Shown: positions 17,191 to 25,782 of the stretch, in pieces | How positions within the stretch are numbered: the first letter of the stretch is position 1 | How the letters are laid out: every line of letters starts with the position of its first letter | DNA from: Niastella populi | GTDB lineage: Bacteria; Bacteroidota; Bacteroidia; Chitinophagales; Chitinophagaceae | Length of the DNA: 64,000 nucleotides | Reading direction: 5' to 3' | Assembly: GCF_002078015.1 (NCBI RefSeq) | Contig: NZ_LWBP01000189.1 | Span: 48,568-112,567, forward strand | Notes under the pieces: model-generated | Database searches by the model: none | The model's input: the letters and a program-made list of their open reading frames with translations, nothing else | What the model was told of the DNA's origin: nothing | Position numbers and translations under genes: made by a program

Positions 17191-18105
17191 ATGCGAACAG
17201 GCATTGTTTCAAATTCTACCATTTGTTTACCGCTTTTGCATTACCTGCTATCTGCCGGGAGGGATATCGTTGTCTTTTCTGCAGAACAGACCGTTAATGA
17301 AAAAGGTACAGTTGCCGCTTTTTGTGCAGGTGCAGGAATTCCCTGTACACATGAAAAGAGCAGTGGCCGGTTATTGTACGACTGGGTAAACGAACAACGC
17401 CCTGATGTCATTTTTGTAATCGGCTATAGTGAGATCATTCGTCTTAAACGGTTCGATACTTTTATACCCGTTCTTTATAATGTGCATTTTGGTCATTTGC
17501 CGGAGTACAGGGGACCCAACCCTGTATTCTGGCAATTGAAGAATGGATCACCTTCACTGGCTATCACTATTCACTGCATCAGCGAACGGATCGATGCAGG
17601 CGCCATTGCCTGGATAAAAGAATACAGGAATGAGCCATTCTTCAGTTTCGGTTATGTGCATCAGTTAATGAGCCATTACCTCGTAGAAGGGGTGGAACAC
17701 CTGCTGGCATTGCACCGGCAGAACAAGGCTGTTGCCGTAGAACAGCAGGATGAACAGCAGGCTTTATATTTTTCCGGGCCGGCGGCTGGTGATCTTTGTA
17801 TTAACTGGGCGGCAATGAACTCCGTTGCTATCTGCAATTTGGTTAAAGCCTGTAATCCCTGGAACAATGGCGCAATAACTTCTTACAACGGTATCGAAGT
17901 GCGGATCGCCGATGCCGAGCCCGCACTACCGAATGGACTGATGCCACATACTCCCGGCACTATACTCGACACCTCCACCAATTTTCTGATCTCATGCATC
18001 AATAACGAGGTCCTGCACATACATACCCTTATGCTTAATGGTGTTTTAATGCCCGGCCGGTTTGCAGCGAAATATGGCTTTTTGAAAGGTCGGTTATTTA
18101 AATAA
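17191..18105 (+). CDS. Formyltransferase-family protein
   Basis: This 304-residue protein is of the formyl-tetrahydrofolate-dependent transferase fold. The catalytic triad of the fold is visible: N97 and H99 (YNVHFGHLPEYRGPNP) and D135 (ISERIDAGAI). The Rossmann-like N-terminus lacks the usual first motifs of methionyl-tRNA formyltransferase, so tRNA is not the likely substrate; an amino sugar or a protein amine is possible. It lies 30 nt after the collar gene and 19 nt before the T9SS-cargo gene. This placement suggests it modifies a surface product rather than serving translation initiation, but that is inference. Confidence 0.85.
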   Translation: MRTGIVSNSTICLPLLHYLLSAGRDIVVFSAEQTVNEKGTVAAFCAGAGIPCTHEKSSGRLLYDWVNEQRPDVIFVIGYSEIIRLKRFDTFIPVLYNVHFGHLPEYRGPNPVFWQLKNGSPSLAITIHCISERIDAGAIAWIKEYRNEPFFSFGYVHQLMSHYLVEGVEHLLALHRQNKAVAVEQQDEQQALYFSGPAAGDLCINWAAMNSVAICNLVKACNPWNNGAITSYNGIEVRIADAEPALPNGLMPHTPGTILDTSTNFLISCINNEVLHIHTLMLNGVLMPGRFAAKYGFLKGRLFK

Positions 18106-18124
18106 TTTTTGAAAACATCAGGTT

Positions 18125-19474
18125 ATGATAAAGAAATTACACAATGTATACATTGTATGTACCTGTTTGCTCTTGCTGGGTTGCTGGCCTGGCTTAAAGG
18201 CGCAAACCATTTTAACGCCCGGGGATATTGTTGTTTTAGGCTGGAATTCCGATGAATCATATCCGAACCAGAAATGGGCTTTTTTGGCAATGACAGATAT
18301 TCTTGCGGGTACCAGCATCATTTTTACTGATAATGGATATGATGCTTCTACCGGTAATTTCAGAGCCCCAAGTTCAAGTGATGGCTTTCTGACCTATATA
18401 GTACAGTCTTTGATATCAAGAGGCACGGTTGTTTATGGAACCAATACTACAATCAATGGCTCCACAGCAGGCGTATCGGGGCAATTGGGAAACCCTTCAA
18501 CACCTTTTGGATTTAGCAATTTTGGCGACCAGCTAATTGTATACCAGGGAACTTCAGGTACCGCTACCGGGGCTACATTTATTTATGCATTGAATACGGG
18601 ACAGAACACTGCTTATGGCGCGAATGGCGCCTGGTATACAGGCGGCGCTGCCATTTCAGTAGATGTACTGTCTTACCTTCCGCCCGGATTAACAAACGGT
18701 GTAACGGCGGTTGCCCTAACAGCCAATACTTTAAATCTTTCAGTTGGCACGGGTTTATTGGGATCGGCCAATTACGGATTCGATAACATGGCTTACGGTG
18801 GCACAACTACCGGTACTAAGAGTACATTGCTTACTGCCATTGCCAATCCGGCAAACTGGTTGGGCAGTGATGCAACTGCTTTCAATCTGGCAGCAGGCAG
18901 TGGCGTTTTCCCCGGTAACGTATTCTCTGTATTACCTGTTACCTTACTTCAATTCAAAGCAGAAGAAGCAACGGCCGGCATCGTTAAACTTAGCTGGAGC
19001 ACAGCCATGGAAGTGAACAACGATCATTTTACACTGGAAAGAAGCAGTGACGGACTGCATTATACGGTGATCGGCACAGTGGCGGGCAGGGGCGATAATA
19101 ACCAGCCGGTTGATTATTCGTTTACCGACAAAGCGGCTGAACAGGGAAGTAATTATTACCGCTTAACACAGTTCGATCGCGACGGCCAGTCAAAGATCCT
19201 TGGCACCCGGAAAGTTGAGGTGCGGGAGATCGCATTGCGGGTAGGACCCAACCCCGCAGTACATTTTGTTGACGTTGCATTTGCCAGCGGTGCATGGCGC
19301 GAAGTAAAGTTATATAACAGTGCCGATCAGTTGCTGCAAACCATTTCACCGGCGCCAAATACCAGTCGTGTAAGGATCAGTTTACAAAACTACCGCGCCG
19401 GCACTTACTACCTGGCATTTGTTGCAAATATTGGACAGGGCAATACGGTGCGGAGGTTTGTAAAACGGGAGTAA
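18125..19474 (+). CDS. Secreted protein with type IX sorting domain
   Basis: This 449-residue protein has a signal peptide ending near residue 27 (PGLKAQ). An N-terminal beta-rich domain (28-260) begins TILTPGDIVVLGWNSDESYP and carries TDNGYD, a pattern seen in many secreted Bacteroidota proteins that I cannot name with certainty. An immunoglobulin/fibronectin-like domain follows (about 275-360; LLQFKAEEATAGIVKLSWST, YYRLTQFDRDG), then a T9SS type A sorting domain (about 370-449; RVGPNPAVHFVDV, ending VRRFVKRE). It should be exported by T9SS and fixed to the cell surface. It is the last gene of the collar/formyltransferase set. Confidence 0.9.
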   Translation: MIKKLHNVYIVCTCLLLLGCWPGLKAQTILTPGDIVVLGWNSDESYPNQKWAFLAMTDILAGTSIIFTDNGYDASTGNFRAPSSSDGFLTYIVQSLISRGTVVYGTNTTINGSTAGVSGQLGNPSTPFGFSNFGDQLIVYQGTSGTATGATFIYALNTGQNTAYGANGAWYTGGAAISVDVLSYLPPGLTNGVTAVALTANTLNLSVGTGLLGSANYGFDNMAYGGTTTGTKSTLLTAIANPANWLGSDATAFNLAAGSGVFPGNVFSVLPVTLLQFKAEEATAGIVKLSWSTAMEVNNDHFTLERSSDGLHYTVIGTVAGRGDNNQPVDYSFTDKAAEQGSNYYRLTQFDRDGQSKILGTRKVEVREIALRVGPNPAVHFVDVAFASGAWREVKLYNSADQLLQTISPAPNTSRVRISLQNYRAGTYYLAFVANIGQGNTVRRFVKRE

Positions 19475-19478
19475 GAGC

Positions 19479-19510
19479 TAATGTGATAATTTGATGATGT
19501 GATAATGAAT
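19479..19510 (+). repeat. Octamer array, TAATGTGA type
   Basis: Four 8-bp words: TAATGTGA, TAATTTGA, TGATGTGA, TAATGAAT. They begin 4 nt after the T9SS gene's TAA stop and nearly repeat the array at 1416-1439. The rest of the 362-bp gap to the CBS gene holds the terminator at 19613-19652 and nothing else I can identify. Confidence 0.7.
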
Positions 19511-19612
19511 ACAAGAGCGCGGGAGCTGAGTGGTAGAGGCAAGGGCTGGTGGGAAAGCTTCGGACTTACAGCTTCACGCCATACAATAACTGTGTCTGGC
19601 AGTGTTCCGGAA

Positions 19613-19652
19613 GGGTGAGTGACCCGTCAACTGGCGGGTGGCTCACCCTTTT
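19613..19652 (+). terminator. Terminator-like hairpin
   Basis: GGGTGAG (19613-19619) pairs with CTCACCC (19642-19648) and, inside a 2-nt internal loop, ACCCG (19622-19626) pairs with CGGGT (19635-19639). TTTT follows. It is about 140 bp beyond the T9SS gene. Confidence 0.75.
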
Positions 19653-19836
19653 GCATTCAAACCCAAAATTGAACCCGGGCTCAAAGGTTCAGTAATTCAG
19701 GCGCTGAACAACCATGAACCGGGGAACCAGAAGCAGAGAACTCAAAACCCCGGGCACCAACCGGAATCCGGGATTAATTTTTTATTTAATAAAAAATGGA
19801 TAACTTAACAGTATAATAGCTCTTAAAACTATTACC

Positions 19837-20268
19837 ATGGATACGGTAAGAGATATACTGCAAATTAAAGGACATGTGGTATATACGGTAAGTCCGGAGA
19901 GCTCCGTATACGAAGCTTTAGAAACACTGGAAACGAAGAATCTCGGTTCCCTGGTTGTTTTGGAAGAGAACGGTAAACTGGATGGTATTTTTACAGAACG
20001 TGACTACGCCCGCAAAGTAATATTAAAAGGCAGATCCTCAAAAGAGACCAGGGTTATGGACATTATGACCGAAAGCCCGGTGTTTGTTACTCCTGATACT
20101 AAGATCGAATACTGCATGCAATTGATGACAGATAAACATATCCGTCATTTACCTGTGCTCGAAGACAATGAATTAATTGGTTTGGTTTCAATCGGTGATC
20201 TGGTGAAATATATCATCGATCAGAAGGATTTCGTTATTCAGTGTCTTGAACATTACATTACCAGTTAA
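19837..20268 (+). CDS. Tandem CBS-domain protein
   Basis: This 143-residue protein is made only of two CBS domains (about 8-62 and 74-130). Features include SSVYEALETLETKNLGSLVV, GIFTERDYARKV and, in the second copy, HLPVLEDNELIGLVSIGDLV. Such Bateman modules bind adenosine nucleotides and act as small energy sensors. It ends 108 bp before the chosen nuoA start on the same strand, so it may be transcribed with complex I. A regulatory role toward respiration is possible, but the sequence does not show it. Confidence 0.92.
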   Translation: MDTVRDILQIKGHVVYTVSPESSVYEALETLETKNLGSLVVLEENGKLDGIFTERDYARKVILKGRSSKETRVMDIMTESPVFVTPDTKIEYCMQLMTDKHIRHLPVLEDNELIGLVSIGDLVKYIIDQKDFVIQCLEHYITS

Positions 20269-20375
20269 TCAATCTGTTGATCGTACTGTTGTGGCTGTTT
20301 GGCGGGTGCCTGGGATTTTATTTGATGTGGAAGGGAGGCTTATATAATTATATAGGCACCCTTCATGGAATTATT

Positions 20376-20801
20376 ATGCTTATGCCGGAAACAGATATCC
20401 ATAGTAATCAATTATGGCCATTGCTATTGTACGCAGGTGTGGTGCTCTTTCTGATCGTCGCCATCCTGTTCCTGTCATATATATTGGGCCAACACCATCA
20501 TGACCGCGCTACCAATAAACCATACGAAGGAGGAATAGAACAAACCGGATCTGCACGCCTCCGTTTTTCTGCCCAGTTTTACCTCGTTGCCATGTTGTTT
20601 GTGATTTTCGACGTTGAAGCAGTGTTCATTATTCTATGGGCGCTTGGCTTTTACGAGCTCGGCTGGTATGGGTATATAGGCGCGGCTATCTTTATCGCTC
20701 AACTGGTAGTGGTATTGATCTACGAATGGGGAATAGGCGCGCTGGATATAGGAATTAACGCGAAGAAGCTGCTTAAGAGGTACAGGGAGTTGACTGGCTA
20801 A
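20376..20801 (+). CDS. nuoA: NADH-quinone oxidoreductase subunit A
   Basis: This is a membrane subunit of complex I near the quinone site. The start chosen, ATG 20376, gives 141 residues, in the normal range; the frame is open to a TTG at 20277 that would add a hydrophobic 33-residue segment. Three spans are visible (about 15-35, 68-90 and 98-120). Family signatures are KPYEGGIEQTGSARLRFSAQFYLVAMLFVIFD split by the first loop, and the conserved FDVEA. It heads the nuoA-N cluster; the gap to nuoB carries two composite repeat elements. Confidence 0.93.
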   Translation: MLMPETDIHSNQLWPLLLYAGVVLFLIVAILFLSYILGQHHHDRATNKPYEGGIEQTGSARLRFSAQFYLVAMLFVIFDVEAVFIILWALGFYELGWYGYIGAAIFIAQLVVVLIYEWGIGALDIGINAKKLLKRYRELTG

Positions 20802-20818
20802 ATATATCTTTTTGAAAA

Positions 20819-20909
20819 GTTTATAGTTTGTGGTTTATGGTTTATTGTTCTTTAAGGCGCAGGCTTGAAATTAATTTCCAGCTTCAAAACGCGCCAGCAA
20901 CCACAAACT
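20819..20909. repeat. Composite heptamer/palindromic element, copy 1
   Basis: The left arm is five 7-bp words (GTTTATA, GTTTGTG, GTTTATG, GTTTATT, GTTCTTT). A GC-richer core of about 48 bp containing GAAATTAATTTC follows, then CAGCAACCA and a short inverted heptamer ACAAACT. It lies in the nuoA-nuoB gap and is followed by a second copy. Confidence 0.8.
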
Positions 20910-20924
20910 ATAGTTTGAAAACAA

Positions 20925-21036
20925 GTTTATAGTTTTTGGTTTATGGTTTATTGTTCTTTAGATCGCGAGCCCGAAATTAATTTCGAGCCTAAAACCGCGG
21001 CAGCAACCATAAACTACAAACAATAAACCATAAACA
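20925..21036. repeat. Composite heptamer/palindromic element, copy 2
   Basis: The left arm words are GTTTATA, GTTTTTG, GTTTATG, GTTTATT, GTTCTTT. The core contains the perfect 14-bp palindrome CGAAATTAATTTCG (20972-20985). The right arm is ATAAACT, ACAAACA, ATAAACC, ATAAACA (21009-21036). The right arm's CAATAAACCATAAAC is the exact reverse complement of 15 nt of the left arm. It ends 6 nt before the nuoB ATG. Confidence 0.85.
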
Positions 21037-21042
21037 AAAGTT

Positions 21043-21681
21043 ATGAAATGGTGGTTGAGCAAGGCGGGTGATACTACCGGTAATATATCGGGGAATGGCA
21101 GTCTCGAAGAAGCCGTTCGGCAAAGCATTATGCTTACTACGGTGCAGGGATTGCTGGCATGGGGCCGTAAAAATTCCATGTGGCCATTTCACTTTGGGTT
21201 AAGCTGTTGTTTTGTTGAAATGGCTACCAGTATAACCAGTAAATATGATGTGGCCCGTTTTGGCGCCGAAGTGATCCGTGGTACACCACGCGAAGCCGAT
21301 GTTATGGTGATCGCCGGAACGGTATTTATAAAAATGGTGCCCATCATCAAGCGCTTACACGAACAAATGATGGAACCGCGCTGGGTGATCTCAATGGGCA
21401 GTTGTGCCAACAGCGGCGGTATGTATGATATATATAGTGTAGTGCAGGGGGTTGATAAATTCCTGCCCGTTGATGTATATGTGCCCGGTTGTCCGCCCCG
21501 GCCCGATGCGTTTATTCAGGGACTGACATTGCTGGCCGATTCGGTCGGTAAAGAAAAACGTCCGCTAAGCTGGGTCATAGGCGAACAGGGTATCATAAAA
21601 CCAACGCTTTCTTCCATGAAGGAAACCAAACGGGAAGAAAGAATGAATATGGTGAATTTTAAGGGAGTAGATGAAATATAA
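21043..21681 (+). CDS. nuoB: NADH-quinone oxidoreductase subunit B
   Basis: This 212-residue peripheral subunit carries iron-sulfur cluster N2, the last electron carrier before quinone. The four ligands are visible: C55 and C56 (LSCCFVEM), C121 (GSCANSGG) and C150 (PGCPPRP). The length is slightly above the family norm owing to a C-terminal tail ([10 protein letters not shown]). It starts at the ATG 6 nt after a composite repeat element, and another such element fills the gap before nuoCD. Confidence 0.97.
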   Translation: MKWWLSKAGDTTGNISGNGSLEEAVRQSIMLTTVQGLLAWGRKNSMWPFHFGLSCCFVEMATSITSKYDVARFGAEVIRGTPREADVMVIAGTVFIKMVPIIKRLHEQMMEPRWVISMGSCANSGGMYDIYSVVQGVDKFLPVDVYVPGCPPRPDAFIQGLTLLADSVGKEKRPLSWVIGEQGIIKPTLSSMKETKREERMNMVNFKGVDEI

Positions 21682-21683
21682 GA

Positions 21684-21788
21684 GTTTAAAGTTTATGGTT
21701 TGTAGTTTATAGTTCTTTCTGTGCGGCGGTCCCATTTATTTCGGAGAGCCTGCATCTCAGAAACAATAAACAAAAAACAATAAACAAG
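21684..21788. repeat. Composite heptamer/palindromic element, copy 3
   Basis: The left arm is GTTTAAA, GTTTATG, GTTTGTA, GTTTATA, GTTCTTT (21684-21718), ending in the same GTTCTTT as copies 1 and 2. The core differs (GC-rich, 42 bp). The right arm is AAACAAT, AAACAAA, AAACAAT, AAACAAG (21761-21788). It lies between nuoB and nuoCD. Confidence 0.8.
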
Positions 21789-21798
21789 AAACCTGTAT

Positions 21799-23547
21799 AT
21801 GGACGACGCTGATGCCATATTGCAACAATTGAAACAACGGCTGGGAACGGATCTTCAGTACCAGCAACAAACCGTTGATGAAATACTCACTTTGTGGGTG
21901 TCTAAGGAGAGGATCGTACCTGTTATACAGTACCTGAAGACTGAAATACCGCAGTCGTTTAAAATGCTGTACGATCTTTTTGGTATCGATGAACGCAACC
22001 GCAATCGCTTTAATGGCCTCCCCATGGCCGATTTCACCGTAGTGTATGTATTGTTCTCTTTTGAACAAAATGCATTCATCAGGATCAAGGTTGCGCTGCG
22101 TGGCGAATACCCTTCCATAAACTCCATTACTTCCATCTTTCAAAATGCCAACTGGTACGAACGTGAGGTGTACGACATGTTCGGCATCCGGTTCGACGGG
22201 CATCCGCATTTAACACGCATATTGATGCCGCTCACCTGGCAGGGCCATCCTTTACGTAAGGAGCACCCGGCAAGGGCAACCGAAATGGGCCCATTCCGGC
22301 TGACCGATGAAATGCAGGACCGCGAGCAGGAATCCCTGCGGTTCAAACCCGAAGAGTGGGGACTGAAAGAGCATGGCGATGATGCCGATTATATGTTCCT
22401 CAATATTGGTCCGCAACACCCCGGCACCCATGGCGTGCTGCGTATCATTCTTCAACTAGATGGAGAAAATATTGTGGACTCCGTTACTGAAATAGGTTTT
22501 CACCATCGCGGCGCCGAAAAAATGGCCGAACGGCAAAGCTGGCATACCTATATTCCTTATACCGACCGGGTTGATTACCTCGGCGGCGTAATGAATAATC
22601 TTGCCTACCTGCTTGCCGTTGAAAAGCTCGCCGGGATCGAAATGCCCGATAGGGCGATGACCATCCGCGTTATGTTATGCGAACTGTTCCGTATTGCCAG
22701 TCACCTCGTTTGGTTTGGCACGTTTGCACAGGACCTGGGCCAGTTATCGCCGGTGTTTTATATGTTCACCGACCGCGAAAAAATATTCGATATAATAGAA
22801 GCCATCTGTGGCGGCCGTATGCACCCCAACTGGTTCCGCATTGGCGGTGTAGCGCAGGACCTGCCCAATGGCTGGCAACAGCTCGTTCAGTACTTTGTTG
22901 ATTATTTCCCGCCCAAGATCCGCGAGTATGAAAAAATGGTTATAAAGAACGGCCTGTTCAAGGCGCGCACCAAAGGCATTGGCATATATACGCTTGAAGA
23001 AGCCATCGAGTGGGGCGTAACCGGTCCGGGTTTGAGGGCCTGCGGTTTTGAGTGGGACTGGCGCAAAAAACAACCCTATAGCGGCTACGACCGGTTTGAT
23101 TTTGATATTCCCACCGCACAGAATGGCGATTGTTTCGACCGTGCCCTGGTACGGGTGGAAGAAATGCGCCAGAGCCTGCGTATTGTAAAGCAATGTTTGG
23201 AGAATATGCCGGCAGGTGATTATAAATCGAGCCACCCGTTGACCACGCCACCGTTGAAGAAATACACCATGCAGGATATAGAAACGCTGATCACGCATTT
23301 TTTGAATGTGAGCTGGGGACCGGTGATACCGGCCGGTGAAGCCATGAGTTGTATTGAAGCCACCAAGGGCGCCAATAGCTATTACTGTATCAGTGATGGC
23401 AATACGGCCGCCTATCGTGTGCGCATCCGCACGCCGTCGTTCCCGCACATGCAAATGCTGACCTATATCAGCAAAGGATATACAGTTGGGGACCTTTTAA
23501 GCATCCTGGGGAGTATTGATTTTGTGCTGGCAGATATTGATAGGTAG
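21799..23547 (+). CDS. nuoCD: NADH-quinone oxidoreductase fused subunits C and D
   Basis: This 582-residue protein fuses the 30-kDa NuoC (residues 1-about 180; [27 protein letters not shown]) with the 49-kDa NuoD (about 195-582; [26 protein letters not shown], and the C-terminal VLADIDR). NuoD helps form the quinone pocket with NuoB. The C-D fusion is known in several phyla, including enterobacteria, so it is not unusual in itself. The linker is short. It lies in order within the nuo cluster. Confidence 0.96.
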   Translation: MDDADAILQQLKQRLGTDLQYQQQTVDEILTLWVSKERIVPVIQYLKTEIPQSFKMLYDLFGIDERNRNRFNGLPMADFTVVYVLFSFEQNAFIRIKVALRGEYPSINSITSIFQNANWYEREVYDMFGIRFDGHPHLTRILMPLTWQGHPLRKEHPARATEMGPFRLTDEMQDREQESLRFKPEEWGLKEHGDDADYMFLNIGPQHPGTHGVLRIILQLDGENIVDSVTEIGFHHRGAEKMAERQSWHTYIPYTDRVDYLGGVMNNLAYLLAVEKLAGIEMPDRAMTIRVMLCELFRIASHLVWFGTFAQDLGQLSPVFYMFTDREKIFDIIEAICGGRMHPNWFRIGGVAQDLPNGWQQLVQYFVDYFPPKIREYEKMVIKNGLFKARTKGIGIYTLEEAIEWGVTGPGLRACGFEWDWRKKQPYSGYDRFDFDIPTAQNGDCFDRALVRVEEMRQSLRIVKQCLENMPAGDYKSSHPLTTPPLKKYTMQDIETLITHFLNVSWGPVIPAGEAMSCIEATKGANSYYCISDGNTAAYRVRIRTPSFPHMQMLTYISKGYTVGDLLSILGSIDFVLADIDR

Positions 23548-23557
23548 GAGGGAGACT

Positions 23558-23589
23558 AGTTGATCAGTTGATGAGTTGACCGGTCGACA
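23558..23589 (+). repeat. Octamer array, AGTTGATC type
   Basis: The words AGTTGATC, AGTTGATG, AGTTGACC, GGTCGACA begin 10 nt after nuoCD. The reverse-complement family (GTCAACT words) lies before nuoJ (30339-30362) and nuoL (31399-31430). Confidence 0.7.
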
Positions 23590-23680
23590 GGGTTACGTTG
23601 AATGGTTGATAAAGGTGATATAGTTGATAAAGGAAATACAAAATGCAAGTGCAGGTATGTATTTGCTTTCGGTTGTATTC

Positions 23681-23708
23681 GCTTGCAGCTTGCAGCTTGT
23701 AGCTTGTA
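23681..23708 (+). repeat. Heptamer array GCTTGCA x2, GCTTGTA x2
   Basis: Four perfect 7-bp steps lie in the nuoCD-nuoE gap. The complementary family (GCTGCAA/GCTTCAA, containing TGCAAGC) lies in the nuoI-nuoJ gap at 30114-30221. Confidence 0.8.
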
Positions 23709-23762
23709 GTGATTTTCACGTTTGCCGTTTCACGATTGCCGTAAACCAAATGATAAATATTG

Positions 23763-24311
23763 ATGATTGCGCAAAAATTAAATACAAAGGATACAGGTAA
23801 AGCAAACAACACCGCTCTGTACACGACAGGAGTTGCCGGCGAACCGTACCTGACCGATCTGGAGCGTACAGCCATCGATCATGAAGTGGCGCAGGTGCCG
23901 TATAAAAGCGCGGCAGTAATAGAAGCACTGAAAATTGTGCAGCAGCATCGCGGCTGGATCAGCGATGACAGCGTAGGTGCAATAGCCGCCTACCTGCAAA
24001 TGAGCCCCGCCGAAGTAGATAGTGTGGCCACCTTTTATAATCTCATTTTTCGCAAACCGGTTGGCCGCCACGTGATCCTGTTATGCGATAGTATTTCCTG
24101 TTATGTAATGAAGTATGGCGACCTCTATACCGCGCTGCAGGAAAAACTGAATATTAAGTTCGGCGAAACTACCGGCGACCAGTGTTTTACATTGTTGCCC
24201 AACTGCTGCCTTGGTTGTTGCGATCATGCGCCGGCGTTAATGATCGATAACGATCTGTACAAAGATGTAACCGTTGCCATGCTTGACTGTATTTTAAAAA
24301 AGTATACTTAG
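23763..24311 (+). CDS. nuoE: NADH-quinone oxidoreductase subunit E
   Basis: This 182-residue thioredoxin-fold subunit of the NADH-input module holds the 2Fe-2S cluster N1a. The ligand pattern is visible as LLCDSISCYV (two Cys) and PNCCLGCCDHAPALMID (two Cys). The start is the ATG at 23763; the TTG one codon before is not needed. A helical N-terminal half (about 45-90, with IVQQHRGWISDDSVGAIAAYL) is typical. nuoF follows after 6 nt. The presence of nuoE, F and G shows that this complex oxidises NADH itself, unlike the 11-subunit form found in some Bacteroidota. Confidence 0.95.
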   Translation: MIAQKLNTKDTGKANNTALYTTGVAGEPYLTDLERTAIDHEVAQVPYKSAAVIEALKIVQQHRGWISDDSVGAIAAYLQMSPAEVDSVATFYNLIFRKPVGRHVILLCDSISCYVMKYGDLYTALQEKLNIKFGETTGDQCFTLLPNCCLGCCDHAPALMIDNDLYKDVTVAMLDCILKKYT

Positions 24312-24317
24312 CGTACT

Positions 24318-25592
24318 ATGGAACGTCCGTTAACTCAATATATTCATCCGGGCTGTCCGCCGTTCGATCTCCGCGAGTATGAGATGACGGGCGGTTATGC
24401 CGCCTTGCGGAAAGTGATCGGCAGCATGTCGCCGCAGGAAGTACAGAAACTGGTGCAGGAAAGCGGACTGAAAGGCCGTGGGGGCGCCGGGTTCAATACC
24501 GGTATGAAATGGAGTTTTGTGCCCATGGGCGAAAACGCACCGCAACCGAAATATCTTATTGCCAATGCCGATGAAATGGAGCCCGGCACATTCAAAGACC
24601 GGCTCCTGCTAGAAGGCAATCCCCACCAGTTGATCGAAGGCATGATCCTGGCCGCCTATGCCATACAGGCCGATATCTCCTATATTTTTTTAAGGTGGGC
24701 ATATAAAAAAGCTGCCCAACTGCTTCGCAAAAGCATACATGAAGCATATACCGCTGGTTACCTTGGAAAGAACATCCTTGGCAGCGGCTTTAGCCTCGAA
24801 ATGCATTTACATACCGGCGTTGGCCGTTACATGTGCGGCGAAGAAACCGCCTTGCTGAACGCGCTGGAAGGTAAACGCGCCACACCGCGGGCAAAACCGC
24901 CATTTCCGCAGGTGAGTGGTTTGTATGGCAAACCCACCATTGTAAACAATGTGGAAACGCTTTGTAATCTTCCGCATATAGTGAACAACGGCGCCGAATG
25001 GTTCAAAGGCTTAGGTAACGGCAAAGACAGCGGCACCAAATTGTATGGCGTAAGCGGAAAAGTAAACAAACCCGGCTGCTGGGAATTACCCATAGGCGTA
25101 ACCGTTCGCGAACTGATAGAAGAACATGCCGGCGGTATGAAGAATGGTTACCGGTTCAAAGGCGTATTGCCGGGTGGCGCCTCTACCGATTTTCTTACGA
25201 CAGAACACCTCGATGTGAAAATGGATTTTGTTTCTGTGGCCGCAGCCGGCAGCAGGCTGGGCACAGGTACAATGGTGGTGATGGACGATGCAACCTGTCC
25301 TGTTGGGTTTGTTCATAACCTGCAACATTTCTTCGCACAGGAAAGCTGCGGTTTCTGTACGCCCTGCCGCGAGGGATTGCCCTGGGTGGAGAAAATGTTG
25401 TTGAGCCTCGAGCGGGGGCACGGAACCGCGGAAGATGTGGAAATGCTGCAAATGCATACGCAGTTGCTGGGCCCCGGCAATACATTCTGCGCCCTGGCGC
25501 CCGGCGCTATGGAACCGTTACAAAGCGCGCTGAAATATTTCAGGGAAGATTTCGAGAAGCATGTTGAGTTACACAAGTGTCCGTACGGGTAG
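24318..25592 (+). CDS. nuoF: NADH-quinone oxidoreductase subunit F
   Basis: This 424-residue subunit binds NADH and FMN and holds the N3 4Fe-4S cluster. Visible motifs are the glycine-rich GRGGAGFNTGMKWSF (about 52-66), NADEMEPGTFKDR (FMN/NADH site), GAGRYMCGEE-like VGRYMCGEETALLNALEG, and the cluster ligands ESCGFCTPCREG with the distal Cys in NTFCALAPGA. Length and order are normal. It follows nuoE by 6 nt, so translation is probably coupled. The 190-bp gap after it holds stem-loops and an octamer array. Confidence 0.97.
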   Translation: MERPLTQYIHPGCPPFDLREYEMTGGYAALRKVIGSMSPQEVQKLVQESGLKGRGGAGFNTGMKWSFVPMGENAPQPKYLIANADEMEPGTFKDRLLLEGNPHQLIEGMILAAYAIQADISYIFLRWAYKKAAQLLRKSIHEAYTAGYLGKNILGSGFSLEMHLHTGVGRYMCGEETALLNALEGKRATPRAKPPFPQVSGLYGKPTIVNNVETLCNLPHIVNNGAEWFKGLGNGKDSGTKLYGVSGKVNKPGCWELPIGVTVRELIEEHAGGMKNGYRFKGVLPGGASTDFLTTEHLDVKMDFVSVAAAGSRLGTGTMVVMDDATCPVGFVHNLQHFFAQESCGFCTPCREGLPWVEKMLLSLERGHGTAEDVEMLQMHTQLLGPGNTFCALAPGAMEPLQSALKYFREDFEKHVELHKCPYG

Positions 25593-25626
25593 CAGGTTTG
25601 TTGTTGTATTTAGAAGGAAGTTGAAG

Positions 25627-25648
25627 GTTAACGCGTTGACGCGTTAAC
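25627..25648. repeat. Perfect stem-loop in the nuoF-nuoG gap
   Basis: GTTAACGCG (25627-25635) pairs with CGCGTTAAC (25640-25648) across the loop TTGA. There is no T-run, so it is not a clear terminator; it could shape or protect the nuo mRNA. Confidence 0.6.
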
Positions 25649-25725
25649 AGGGTGGCATTAAGTTCTGAGTTTTGCGTTTTCTGTTGCCCTGGGCTTTGGC
25701 TTTCAGCTGTATTTTATTAGCACAA

Positions 25726-25749
25726 CTTGTCCCGGACTTTAGTCGGGAT
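25726..25749. repeat. TCCCG...CGGGA palindromic unit
   Basis: CTTGTCCCGGACTTTAGTCGGGAT can fold into a hairpin with one bulge. Related units are inside the RHS gene at 46299-46314 and after the GH114-like gene at 41237-41289. It lies about 35 bp before the nuoG ATG. Confidence 0.5.
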
Positions 25750-25779
25750 TAGCACATTATCAAATTAGCACATTGACCG
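25748..25779 (+). repeat. Octamer array, ATTAGCAC type
   Basis: The words ATTAGCAC, ATTATCAA, ATTAGCAC, ATTGACCG end 3 nt before the nuoG start. The same family is at 40059-40095, and its complement follows the exonuclease and T9SS genes. Confidence 0.65.
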
Positions 25780-25782
25780 CAC

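Noticed and set aside
17191..18105. Formyltransferase as methionyl-tRNA formyltransferase (fmt)
   Set aside because: The catalytic residues match the fold, but the N-terminal motifs and genomic context do not fit fmt, and no def gene is adjacent.
20277..20375. Extended nuoA N-terminus from TTG 20277
   Set aside because: It would add 33 residues not seen in the family, while the ATG at 20376 gives the normal length.
22744..23454. Long antisense frame (236 codons) opposite nuoCD
   Set aside because: It is a shadow of a conserved gene in a GC-biased frame; the protein has no recognisable domain or start context.
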